Shown in pieces: positions 1 to 7,378 of a stretch of 48,362 nucleotides of DNA (positions within the stretch are counted from its first letter, which is position 1; each line of letters opens with the position of its first letter). The notes beneath the pieces were generated by a model. It ran no database searches. It saw nothing but the letters and a program-made list of their open reading frames with translations, and was not told the origin of the DNA. The stretch is taken from positions 1 through 48,362 of the IMG/VR virus record IMGVR_UViG_3300033143_003502; one strand, 5' to 3'. Source of the DNA: a virus. The translations under genes were made by a program, and so were the position numbers.

Positions 1-98
1 CGGTGCCGAACGATTAATTCAAGGCTCTCACCATTCTCTCCAATGAGAAACCTTGAGGCGGTAATCCGGTTACGGAGGTTCAAATTCTCCTCTCGCTA
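1..98 (+). tRNA. partial tRNA-like sequence, identity unresolved
   Basis: The 5' end is cut by the window. A clear T-arm is visible at 74-90 (GGAGG, loop TTCAAAT, TCTCC), a D-arm-like segment with GCC and GGC lies near 5-26, and a GTAA/TTAC hairpin at about 61-73 could be a long variable arm as in Ser or Leu tRNAs. The middle contains nested pairings (TCAAGG with CCTTGA, and TTCTC with GAGAA), so the anticodon cannot be read safely; an intron is possible. Unlike the next three tRNAs it is not followed by a clean CCA. It directly precedes tRNA-Phe, which supports its being a member of the cluster. Confidence 0.45.
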
Positions 99-110
99 CC
101 TTTAAGTTAT

Positions 111-185
111 AGCTCTGTAGCTTAATGGTCAAAGCGGGTGGTTGAAGTCCACTTGTACCATGTTCGATTCATGGCAGGGCCACCA
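111..185 (+). tRNA. tRNA-Phe(GAA)
   Basis: Cloverleaf drawn by eye. The acceptor stem is 111-117 with 175-181, the D-stem is GCTT/AAGC, the anticodon stem is GGTGG/CCACT around loop TTGAAGT (anticodon GAA), and the T-arm is CCATG-TTCGATT-CATGG. Discriminator A182 is followed by an encoded CCA at 183-185. The first acceptor pair is an A-C mismatch, which is unusual and may be corrected or tolerated. It is the second member of the tRNA cluster. Confidence 0.9.
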
Positions 186-190
186 TCAAT

Positions 191-267
191 GGGTGTGTAA
201 CTTAGTCAGGTAGAGTATCAGGCTCTTAACTTGAAGGTCGGGAGTTCAAATCTCTCCATGCCCGCCA
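191..267 (+). tRNA. tRNA-Lys(CTT)
   Basis: The acceptor GGGTGTG pairs with CATGCCC over 7 pairs (two G-T wobbles). The anticodon stem is TCAGG/CTTGA around loop CTCTTAA, giving anticodon CTT. The T-arm is GGGAG-TTCAAAT-CTCTC. Discriminator G264 is followed by encoded CCA at 265-267. It lies 5 nt after tRNA-Phe, so the cluster is probably one transcript. Confidence 0.93.
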
Positions 268-273
268 AGTCAA

Positions 274-349
274 CTGGATGTAGCAAAATGGTTAATGCAT
301 TGGTCTGTAGAGCCAAAAGGTGCAGGTTCGAATCCCGCCATCCAGACCA
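274..349 (+). tRNA. tRNA-Tyr(GTA)
   Basis: The acceptor CTGGATG pairs perfectly with CATCCAG, starting with the C1-G72 pair that marks archaeal and eukaryotic tyrosine tRNAs. Anticodon stem TTGGT/GCCAA surrounds loop CTGTAGA (anticodon GTA). The T-arm is GCAGG-TTCGAAT-CCCGC with one mismatch. Discriminator A346 and encoded CCA at 347-349 follow. The C1-G72 identity pair is good evidence that the host is an archaeon. Confidence 0.93.
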
Positions 350-354
350 CAACA

Positions 355-364
355 CTTAAATATT
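355..364 (+). promoter_or_regulatory. TATA-like promoter for gene at 384
   Basis: CTTAAATATT lies about 24 nt before the ATG at 384, the spacing expected of an archaeal TATA box driving a leaderless or nearly leaderless mRNA. Confidence 0.55.
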
Positions 365-383
365 ATAAACGTTTTATAAACTT

Positions 384-854
384 ATGAAACCTATACTTGT
401 CAAGAACTTAGATATAATTAGCTCATTAAAGACTAACAAAGAAGCATATAAAGAATTATATGATGCTTTATTGATAGAATGGAAAATTTTAGATGAAGCA
501 TACATTAAAGAATATCAAGATTATTCAATAAAATATGCTAGGAAAGAATTAACAGAAAACGATGATGAACCATGCCCTCCGCCAAAACCTGTTGACAGAA
601 ATAAAGATTACGATTTCTATATTGGATATTTAAATACAGATTTAAGAAGCAAATCAGCACAATTAGGACATCAAGAATTACACGAACAAGATTATAGAAA
701 ATTCTTCTTAGATGAATGGACTTGGACAGCAGGACATTGGAATAACGTAGCTTTCTACGCAAATGCTGTATCTGCGGATAGTATTGGAGTAGCCTCTATT
801 AAATCTAGCTCCGCAAATGTAATACGTAGAGCGTATAGTGCATACACTCTTTAA
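384..854 (+). CDS. hypothetical protein, 156 aa
   Basis: I do not recognise this family. The protein is soluble, with no signal peptide or membrane segment. Its N-terminal half is charged and predicted helical, followed by a proline-rich stretch (PCPPPKP, about residues 63-69) and a C-terminal half rich in aromatic residues with the run DEWTWTAGHW near 110-119. It stands alone between the tRNA cluster and the SPFH gene, with its own TATA-like box and a T-rich terminator after it, so it is likely a single-gene transcript. Codon use resembles its neighbours. Function unknown. Confidence 0.8.
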   Translation: MKPILVKNLDIISSLKTNKEAYKELYDALLIEWKILDEAYIKEYQDYSIKYARKELTENDDEPCPPPKPVDRNKDYDFYIGYLNTDLRSKSAQLGHQELHEQDYRKFFLDEWTWTAGHWNNVAFYANAVSADSIGVASIKSSSANVIRRAYSAYTL

Positions 855-856
855 TT

Positions 857-866
857 CCCTTTTTTC
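857..866 (+). terminator. T-rich terminator
   Basis: CCC followed by six T residues lies just after the stop codon at 854, typical of archaeal oligo-T termination. No strong hairpin is needed or seen. Confidence 0.4.
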
Positions 867-880
867 TAGTTAAATCTTAT

Positions 881-897
881 AAAAACCTTTATATATT
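881..897 (+). promoter_or_regulatory. promoter, AACCTTTATATA type
   Basis: AAAAACCTTTATATATT matches the AACCTTTTTATA element found before several other genes here (1851, 4955, 6009, 11194). It lies about 37 nt before the ATG at 929, leaving a short leader. Confidence 0.6.
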
Positions 898-928
898 ACA
901 GTCTCGCAATATTTATTAGTGAAAAACA

Positions 929-1846
929 ATGCACATTGTACCACTTATGATATTAGGAATATGTTTATTATCAGCAGGGCTGTTAATATTTAGGAAATAC
1001 ACACAGTATCAAAAAGACGGAGAAATTTCTAACAGAGAAGGATACACTCTAGGAATAATGATCTTTTTAATAGCCGTAGTAGCTATCTTAGGAATGAATT
1101 CGTTTACAACAGTTGAAGTAGGGCATGCAAAGCTAGTCATTGACCCGATTACAGGTAAGATTGAAGGGCCTCATCTTGGAGAGAAATGGTTCTTTAGAGC
1201 ACCTTGGACAAGAACAATGGATATTTACTATGCTACACTCAGTACAGAAATGTGGACAAACAACGAATTAGATATTGGTCATAAAGATAGAACAGGTGAA
1301 TATTCAGCAGTTAAAGTTCTTAGTAAAGATGGACTTGATATTGAAGTAGACATCTTAATCAGATACAGCTTAGATCCATCAAAATTAATACAGTTATTCC
1401 AGAAATATCCAGACCTAATGTACGAGAGAAAAGCAATATCCTCAGTTGTTAGGGAAGATGTAAGAGATGTACTCCGTAACTATATAGATATACAAATCGA
1501 CCTAAGAGACATCGACCCACCTGCATCATTCAAAACAGCCGTAGCTGAAAAGAAGAAAGCAGAGCAACAAAAATTACAGGCTGAACACGAAAGAGAAACA
1601 AAACTTATTCAAGCAGACGCAACAGCACAAGAATCTATACTGTTAGCATCAGGTTTAGCAGAAGCATCAATCATCCAAGCAAACGCAACTAGACAGGCAC
1701 TTGAAACAATCACAACACAGATTCCGGCAGACATTTATTATAGTCTACAACAGCTAGAGAAAATTGCACCGTATGTTAAGTTCCTAATCTTGAATTCAGG
1801 CGATGATGGCGTACCTATTTACTACCAAGTACCCACCACACCTTAA
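929..1846 (+). CDS. SPFH/band-7 (prohibitin-like) membrane protein
   Basis: The 305-residue protein has two hydrophobic segments at about 3-21 and 41-57, then an SPFH/band-7-like domain (about 60-205) with the usual opening TVEVGHAKLVID and the prohibitin-like segment RDIDPPASF near 193-201. A long charged coiled coil follows (about 205-260, rich in KKKAEQQ and ERET), then a helical tail. Family members form ring-shaped scaffolds on membranes. In a virus the protein might organise the host membrane during assembly or exit, or interfere with a host homologue; this is inference. It has its own promoter. The downstream gene begins after a fresh promoter that overlaps its 3' end. Confidence 0.8.
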   Translation: MHIVPLMILGICLLSAGLLIFRKYTQYQKDGEISNREGYTLGIMIFLIAVVAILGMNSFTTVEVGHAKLVIDPITGKIEGPHLGEKWFFRAPWTRTMDIYYATLSTEMWTNNELDIGHKDRTGEYSAVKVLSKDGLDIEVDILIRYSLDPSKLIQLFQKYPDLMYERKAISSVVREDVRDVLRNYIDIQIDLRDIDPPASFKTAVAEKKKAEQQKLQAEHERETKLIQADATAQESILLASGLAEASIIQANATRQALETITTQIPADIYYSLQQLEKIAPYVKFLILNSGDDGVPIYYQVPTTP

Positions 1847-1850
1847 CCAC

Positions 1851-1864
1851 AACCTTTTTATAAA
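1851..1864 (+). promoter_or_regulatory. promoter, AACCTTTTTATA type
   Basis: AACCTTTTTATAAA lies about 28 nt before the ATG at 1887. Its position rules against the in-frame upstream start at 1803, which would place the promoter inside the coding region. Confidence 0.65.
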
Positions 1865-1886
1865 ACTCTATCCCTTTATTTATTTA

Positions 1887-2360
1887 ATGAGCAACTCAGA
1901 AAAACTTATCGAATTTTGGACTAGAAAATTAGAAGAAGTATTTCCTAACAGATTGACAACAAGAAATGTTGTTATTAGAGGTGGTAATGGCGTTGAAAGA
2001 CCTGTATTCACCATTGATAGAGCAATGCGACCTGAATTAGATGTGTTAGAGATTGTTGGACAATATCGACTAGGTGCAAGACAGATGGTAAATATGTTTG
2101 ATTTAGAATCTAGAAATATGGATGCAATGGGAATAGTGACAGATTCAGCCGAAAGAATGGTACGTAGGGCTTTAGCAGGTAGGTTAATGCAGGATGCAGT
2201 AGACTTACTCAGAGAAGGATCTGAAAGATCAGGTCATATTATGGATAGAGAAATTTTAGTTACTACAAATATGCCCCAAAATATCGGTGCAGTTGTACAT
2301 CCATTGATACATTCGATGTTATTATCAACACCACAATTCTTAAATATGAGAAGATCATAG
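1887..2360 (+). CDS. hypothetical protein, 157 aa
   Basis: Not recognised. The reading frame is open from 1803, but the ATG at 1887 is preferred because a strong promoter sits at 1851-1864 and the residues before it look untranslated. The protein starts MSNSEKLIEFW, is rich in Arg and Met, largely helical, and has no membrane segments. A central stretch (about residues 55-110) has regularly spaced arginines that could contact nucleic acid, but no known motif is visible. It ends 10 nt before the PolB gene, so the two are probably co-transcribed, which weakly suggests a replication-linked job. Confidence 0.75.
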   Translation: MSNSEKLIEFWTRKLEEVFPNRLTTRNVVIRGGNGVERPVFTIDRAMRPELDVLEIVGQYRLGARQMVNMFDLESRNMDAMGIVTDSAERMVRRALAGRLMQDAVDLLREGSERSGHIMDREILVTTNMPQNIGAVVHPLIHSMLLSTPQFLNMRRS

Positions 2361-2370
2361 AGTTATTGAT

Positions 2371-4956
2371 ATGGTTGTCGGGAGAATAGTCTCCGCTTTC
2401 TATAAAGCACAGAAAGGTAGGTTTCCAAGAGTACATTTTGCTATTAGAACGCCAGAAGGTAAAAAAGTATTTCCTGAACCAGTGTACGTAACTGAAAAGC
2501 CTTACTTTTATATTAGAGATGAAGACAGAGAAGTTGCTAGAGTTACCATGATCTTACTAGGTATGGACTTGGGCGAAGATTTTAAATTTGTTGAGACTGA
2601 TTATAGTTTTGGCATGGCTAACGGAAAAGTTGTCAGAGTAGAGTTGTGGGAACCTTGGAGAATAGGAGGTTTAAAAAAGCTATTTAGAAAGAAAAGTATA
2701 GAAATATATGAAGCAGACATACCTTATATTAGGAGACTAAAGATAGATAATGATATCTATTCTGGTATAAAGATTGAAAATGGTAAGTTTTCAGCATATA
2801 ATGGTGAATTACCAGCACCTAGAATGTTATACATTGACATTGAAGTAGACGATTCAAACGGTTTTCCTGAAACTCCCGGTGAGTTTTCAATTTTATGTAT
2901 AGGAACAACCAATGATAAGGGAATAAACAAATATTTCACATGGCAGTGGCCTAATACCACCGAATCAGCTATGATGAAAGACTTCTTTGATTATGCTAAA
3001 GAATATGATTATTTGATTGTATGGAATAAAGACTTTGAATCAAAACATATACCTATGAGAGCGAGAAAATTAAATATCTGGGTAGAGTGGAAAATATTTA
3101 GATGGGTAGACTTGGCAGAATACTACAAGATGTACAATCTTCAGTCTCACTATGAAAAATTACCTTATGCTTATCAAAAAACATTAGGAAAATTTAGAAA
3201 GAAAATGAAAGATGCAGGCGTTATAAAGTATGAAAAGTTAGAAAGGCTCCCGAACTATTACAAGGCATGGAAGTCTAGCCCTGACAGGATGAGGGAAGTA
3301 AACATTTCACATGCCTATGCTTTATATGCTATGGAGACAGCGATGGAAGTCATAAAGCTATACTCCAGCGTCGCAGATGAAGTTGGAATATTCCCGGACT
3401 ACACTCACTTAAATTCTCACATAGTAGATACAATGGCACTTAGAAAAATTAAGAACAGTAACAAGAGATGGATTATTAACTCATCAGGAGAATTCAGAGG
3501 TGGAAAGAAAGGATTCTCTGGAGCGGTAGTTTTCAAAGCAAAACGAGGAGTACACCCATTCGTGTTTCTGTTCGACTTTACATCACTGTATAATAGAATC
3601 ATTCAATCTTATCTACTTGATCCAATTGCATATTTCCACTGGAAAGGAACGTTTACAGAAAACGGAGTAGATGAGTATATCAAGTTTGCGAGGACGTTTG
3701 GAGAAGTTTATGGTATCGAAGTAGAGTTTGAAGACGGTATAAAACGGCTACCCATTTTTCCTGCAATTCTACACCAACTAGAACAACGTAGAAACTTTTT
3801 AAAAGACGAAAGAAAAAAGCACCCTTACGGCTCACCACAGTATGAGATGTATGACTCTTTACAGAAAGCAGCCAAAGTAATTCTGCTGGCATGTTATGGA
3901 GTCCTTGGGATGTCTTCGAGCAGATGGGCAATTGAAAAGGACATACCTGAATCAATGATATTAGTTACCGACAATGTTAGGACACTAGAAGATATTGAAA
4001 TTGATTACAGAGTTCCCAATAAGCCACAAGAAAAATTTGTAGGGATGGTAACTTATATTGCAAGGAGTGCGTTGATTGGTTCAAAGGAATTCTTCGATGA
4101 AGATAAGAATGTAAACGTAATATATGGCGACACCGATTCAGACTTTGTAAATCCTGTCGATTTGATTGATCCATTGAAATCATACAAAACACTCACCAAA
4201 GAGGATTTGGAAAAGCTCTTCGCTTTCGGTATGGAATACGGAGACAAGCTAGCAACGTTCTTCTCTGAACGATTCGAGGCAGGAATCGACATGAAACTTG
4301 AAAAGATATTCGATAGAGGAGTGTTTGGCAAAGTTAAAAAGCAATATTATTGTAGGACAATTTGGGATGAGGACTCAGGTTGGCAACTAGATGAAGATGG
4401 TAACTTAACATGGTATGAATATACTAAGGGACTCCCCCTTGTTCGTTCAGACAGAACGACCTTCTTGAAAAATACACAAAGAGGTACTTTAAAAACGATG
4501 TTAGATAATCCACAAGAATTAGAAGCAATGTGGTCTGTGTTAGCCGAGGACTTTTACAAAAACAAATACGATCACGAACTTATACTAAGGATTGGAATTA
4601 AAAGAAGACTTGAAACCTATATCAAAAACATAACACCTGTAATCCGAGCAGCTAGAAAGTTAGAAGCCAGAGGTGAAAAGATACGTCCCGGTGAAAAGGT
4701 GTCGTTTATAATACAAGACGTTGTAAATAAGAAAAAAGTATCTGAACCAATAGACGAAGGCTTAGAACCAAAAGACGCTGTAGCTATGTATCCACCTATC
4801 ACGAAAGCCGCATTAGATTATTACTGGAAGGATAGAATATGGAAAAATATCAAGCCTTTCTTAGAGCTAGTGCTGACAGAAAGAGAAATTGTAAAGATAG
4901 AACTGGCGAAAAAGAGAATGAAAAGTTTAGATTCGTGGTTTAAACCTCAACCGTAA
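2371..4956 (+). CDS. polB: family B DNA polymerase
   Basis: The 861-residue protein has the polymerase motifs in order: motif A DFTSLYNRII (D402), motif B KVILLACYGVLG (about 500-511), motif C YGDTDSDF (585-592, D587 and D589), and KKQYYC further on. The N-terminal exonuclease domain has ExoI DIE (D156, E158). ExoII is WNKDFE (N219, F222, E223), with Glu where Asp is usual. ExoIII appears as YAMETA, with Thr where YxxxD normally supplies the last metal ligand. Proofreading may therefore be weakened or use other residues. It should replicate the viral genome together with the primase and helicase encoded at 11230 and 8917. It starts 10 nt after the upstream gene and has no obvious promoter of its own. 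Confidence 0.95.
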   Translation: MVVGRIVSAFYKAQKGRFPRVHFAIRTPEGKKVFPEPVYVTEKPYFYIRDEDREVARVTMILLGMDLGEDFKFVETDYSFGMANGKVVRVELWEPWRIGGLKKLFRKKSIEIYEADIPYIRRLKIDNDIYSGIKIENGKFSAYNGELPAPRMLYIDIEVDDSNGFPETPGEFSILCIGTTNDKGINKYFTWQWPNTTESAMMKDFFDYAKEYDYLIVWNKDFESKHIPMRARKLNIWVEWKIFRWVDLAEYYKMYNLQSHYEKLPYAYQKTLGKFRKKMKDAGVIKYEKLERLPNYYKAWKSSPDRMREVNISHAYALYAMETAMEVIKLYSSVADEVGIFPDYTHLNSHIVDTMALRKIKNSNKRWIINSSGEFRGGKKGFSGAVVFKAKRGVHPFVFLFDFTSLYNRIIQSYLLDPIAYFHWKGTFTENGVDEYIKFARTFGEVYGIEVEFEDGIKRLPIFPAILHQLEQRRNFLKDERKKHPYGSPQYEMYDSLQKAAKVILLACYGVLGMSSSRWAIEKDIPESMILVTDNVRTLEDIEIDYRVPNKPQEKFVGMVTYIARSALIGSKEFFDEDKNVNVIYGDTDSDFVNPVDLIDPLKSYKTLTKEDLEKLFAFGMEYGDKLATFFSERFEAGIDMKLEKIFDRGVFGKVKKQYYCRTIWDEDSGWQLDEDGNLTWYEYTKGLPLVRSDRTTFLKNTQRGTLKTMLDNPQELEAMWSVLAEDFYKNKYDHELILRIGIKRRLETYIKNITPVIRAARKLEARGEKIRPGEKVSFIIQDVVNKKKVSEPIDEGLEPKDAVAMYPPITKAALDYYWKDRIWKNIKPFLELVLTEREIVKIELAKKRMKSLDSWFKPQP

Positions 4957-4968
4957 CCTTTTTATATA
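4955..4968 (+). promoter_or_regulatory. promoter, AACCTTTTTATA type
   Basis: AACCTTTTTATATA overlaps the end of polB and lies about 29 nt before the ATG at 4992. Confidence 0.65.
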
Positions 4969-4991
4969 AGAAATATATCATTATATACATA

Positions 4992-6008
4992 ATGACTTTA
5001 AAAGATAATACTTCTGGTATTCTTTTGGATCAAAGTTCTGTAAGGACTATTGAAATTGATCTTCCGCTTTTAAATAGACAAAGAACTTACACATATATGA
5101 ACAATGAAACCGTCATAAACGATATTTATGGCGAAACTATGTTCTTTGGCGACTGGCACCTTGGAAGCTCTGGATTTTCTAACAACTCTTTCAATGCCCA
5201 CCTAACTTTGTTAAAACAGAACCCTCACATGAGAACTTTATTAACGGGAGACTACTTTGAATTTTCAGGAAAGACAAATTATATATCTGATGAAATCTTA
5301 GATATTGATGATCAGATTGACTTGTTTGTTAAGACTTTGAAACTTTTGAAACATCAAGTTATTGGAATTTTAGCTGGTAATCACGATAATCGTATTACAA
5401 AATATACTGGAATTAAAAAATACCTAAGACATTATGCTAAAGAAGCAGGAATCGATGTCGATAAAATATATATTGGAGATCCGCAAAGAGGAATAAATAT
5501 ATTTTTCAGTGCTGGAGACTTTGTTTATTCCGCATACGGCATACATGGAAGTACAAGTGCTTGGAGAAATAAAAACACACAGCTAAAAAGAATGGCTGTT
5601 GGTAGAAGACATACATTGTTATTCATGGGACATGTTCATCAAATCTTGTGGGAACCTGTATTGTATCTAGAACCTACAAACAAAGGTGAAGTAGAAGCAC
5701 GATTACAATACTGGTTAGCAACTGGTGGATTCTTAAAAGATGCTTCATACGCAGAAGCAAAAAGCTATCCTCCTAGTTTAGTCGGTGCTCCTATTGTTAG
5801 ATTCTTCGCTAATAAAAATGAACTTGACATGTGGACAATGCCATACAGAAGCCACTACATACAAGGCGGAACTACTCCTCTTACGGGAATAGAAGGAAGT
5901 AACTTTATCGCTCGAAAAGATGAACGGAAGCGAAAACAGTTTCCAGTTTTGAATACTTTGAGCGAAAAATATACACCAAAATCTAAAACATCGGTCTTAC
6001 CTCCATAG
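4992..6008 (+). CDS. calcineurin-like metallophosphoesterase
   Basis: The 338-residue protein carries the full metallophosphoesterase signature: GDWHLG (D54, H56), GDYFE (D87), GNHDNR (N130, H131, D132), a later His in YGIHGS (H185), and GHVH (213-216). The family uses two metal ions to cleave phosphodiesters or phosphomonoesters, and includes SbcD/Mre11-type nucleases. Given its place next to polB, action on DNA ends or nucleotides is plausible but unproven; no Mre11-like capping domain is recognised. The last 40 residues are basic and probably disordered. It has its own AACC-type promoter. Confidence 0.9.
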   Translation: MTLKDNTSGILLDQSSVRTIEIDLPLLNRQRTYTYMNNETVINDIYGETMFFGDWHLGSSGFSNNSFNAHLTLLKQNPHMRTLLTGDYFEFSGKTNYISDEILDIDDQIDLFVKTLKLLKHQVIGILAGNHDNRITKYTGIKKYLRHYAKEAGIDVDKIYIGDPQRGINIFFSAGDFVYSAYGIHGSTSAWRNKNTQLKRMAVGRRHTLLFMGHVHQILWEPVLYLEPTNKGEVEARLQYWLATGGFLKDASYAEAKSYPPSLVGAPIVRFFANKNELDMWTMPYRSHYIQGGTTPLTGIEGSNFIARKDERKRKQFPVLNTLSEKYTPKSKTSVLPP

Positions 6009-6023
6009 AAACCTTTTTATATA
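6009..6023 (+). promoter_or_regulatory. promoter, AACCTTTTTATA type
   Basis: AAACCTTTTTATATA begins at the stop codon of the preceding gene and lies about 30 nt before the ATG at 6052. Confidence 0.65.
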
Positions 6024-6051
6024 CCTTTTTTATAATATCTATTGAATTAAC

Positions 6052-6615
6052 ATGAACAAATATAATGTTAAAGCCAAAGGTGTAACTGATCTTTTACCTC
6101 ACAAATATATTGGGATTAGTCAAGCTAAAGAAGCTAACCAGTTGACAGATGATAAAGAGCGAGCAGAACGATTCACTTACAGAGATAAAAATGGTATGTT
6201 ATGCATTCCCGTTGAATGTATAAGAGCAACAATTATCAATGGATTTGTTGGAACTGCTGGGCCCAAGCAAAAAACTAAAACAAAGATGCACGTATCACCA
6301 CGCATTAGAGTACAGTCTCTATCAGATTATGATCTTACCAATGTTCCTCTGATGCTTAATGGAGAACATATAACATCTTATGAAATAGATAGAAGAAGTT
6401 ATTCTGCTGGAGGCAGAAGCGGTGGAATCAGAGATTTCTGTGTCAGAGCAAAAATTCCAGAGTGGGAAATAGAATTCCAACTAATATCCACAGTTGACAT
6501 TTCAAAGAAAGATTTGAAATATAAACTAGATTTTGCTGGTTCAGATGTTGGCGTACTAAGTAATAGAGTAAATGGCTATGGTCGTTTCGAAATTACAAAT
6601 CTTCAAAAAATCTAA
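6052..6615 (+). CDS. possible RAMP/Cas7-like nucleic-acid-binding protein
   Basis: The 187-residue protein resembles a widespread phage family whose members end in a glycine-rich GxGxx...GRF(E/V) segment; here GYGRFEI spans 175-181. A mid-protein segment CIPVECIRATIINGF (51-65) resembles the IPG-S-x-KGALR element of RAMP/Cas7 proteins, and the C-terminal glycine motif resembles their G-rich loop. I infer an RRM-like, RAMP-type fold able to bind RNA or single-stranded DNA; this is a weak resemblance by eye. It is the last gene before the AGTNN pentamer array, so it is a candidate for a protein acting on that array. It has its own promoter and is followed by a T6 tract. Confidence 0.6.
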   Translation: MNKYNVKAKGVTDLLPHKYIGISQAKEANQLTDDKERAERFTYRDKNGMLCIPVECIRATIINGFVGTAGPKQKTKTKMHVSPRIRVQSLSDYDLTNVPLMLNGEHITSYEIDRRSYSAGGRSGGIRDFCVRAKIPEWEIEFQLISTVDISKKDLKYKLDFAGSDVGVLSNRVNGYGRFEITNLQKI

Positions 6616-6621
6616 TTTTTT
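6616..6621 (+). terminator. T6 terminator before the pentamer array
   Basis: Six T residues follow the TAA stop at 6613-6615. If it works, the array that starts at 6632 would be mostly untranscribed from this side. Confidence 0.35.
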
Positions 6622-6631
6622 GATACAATAA

Positions 6632-7337
6632 AGTAGAGTTTAGTGAAGTCTAGTGTAGTGTAGTGCAGCCAAGTAGAGTGTAGTGCAGCTAAGTCTAGCA
6701 AAGTACAGTAAAGTGTAGTGCAGTATAGTCGAGTTTAGTGAAGTAGAGTGCAGTTAAGTCAAGTAAAGTACAGTAAAGTAGAGTGCAGTGAAGTTGAGTC
6801 GAGTGAAGTAAAGTACAGTAAAGTGAAGTGGAGCATAGTGAAGTAAAGTAAAGTTGAGTGCAGTATAGTGGAGTTCAGTAGAGTGAAGTAAAGTACAGTC
6901 TAGTAAAGTTTAGTTCAGTAAAGCGAAGTTAAGTGGAGTGAAGCAGAGTAAAGTCAAGTAGAGTACAGTAAAGTACAGTCAAGTACAGTGAAGTAAAGTT
7001 CAGCGTAGTCTAGTGGAGTGAAGTTGAATTTAGCATTAGTTCAGTTGAGCTAAGTTAAGTGTAGTCGAGTAGAGTAAAGTTGAGTGAATTAAAGTACAGT
7101 ACAGTAAAGTGAAGTGAAGTCAAGTAAAGTCAAGTAAAGTAAAGTGTAGTGGAGTATAGTGAAGTATAGTAAAGTCTAGCGAAGTTGAGTCGAGTGAAGT
7201 TTAATAGAGTGAAGTTTAATAGAGTTAAGTACAGTGGAGTATAGTTCAGTTAAGTGGAGTATAGTTTAGCGAAGTAAAGTGTAGTCAAGTACAGTAAAGT
7301 GAAGTAGAGTCCAGTATAGTGAAGTAAAGTGTAGTAT
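6632..7337. repeat. array of about 141 AGTNN pentamers
   Basis: This 706-bp stretch has a strict 5-nt period. Units start at every position equal to 2 modulo 5 from 6632 to 7036 (81 units); one extra T at 7037 shifts the phase; then 60 more units run from 7038 to 7337. The first three bases are AGT in roughly nine units of ten, otherwise mostly AGC and rarely AAT or ATT. Bases 4 and 5 vary freely, and all 16 dinucleotides occur. C is scarce on this strand. Stop codons occur in all frames and no gene is seen on either strand. It fills the gap between the gene ending at 6615 and the terminase gene. Function unknown; origin, packaging, partition or protein-loading site are possibilities. Confidence 0.95.
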
Positions 7338-7340
7338 AGG

Positions 7341-7353
7341 AATCCTTTTATAC
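7341..7353 (+). promoter_or_regulatory. promoter for terminase gene
   Basis: AATCCTTTTATAC begins 4 nt after the last pentamer and lies about 29 nt before the ATG at 7379. It is a variant of the AACCTTTTTATA element. A second TATA-like run at 7361-7372 is too close to the start codon. Confidence 0.55.
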
Positions 7354-7378
7354 TACCTTTTATTTATATATAACACTA

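Noticed and set aside
1-350. tRNA cluster as an attachment site
   Set aside because: No integrase gene and no repeated tRNA 3' end were found in the window, so integration cannot be supported.
1803-1886. Upstream start for the gene ending at 2360
   Set aside because: A strong AACCTTTTTATA promoter at 1851-1864 lies inside this extension and fits the ATG at 1887.
6632-7337. CRISPR array or ordinary tandem repeat
   Set aside because: There are no repeat units of 23-40 bp, no spacers and no cas1/cas2 genes. The period is 5 nt and the variable part is only two bases, which fits neither.
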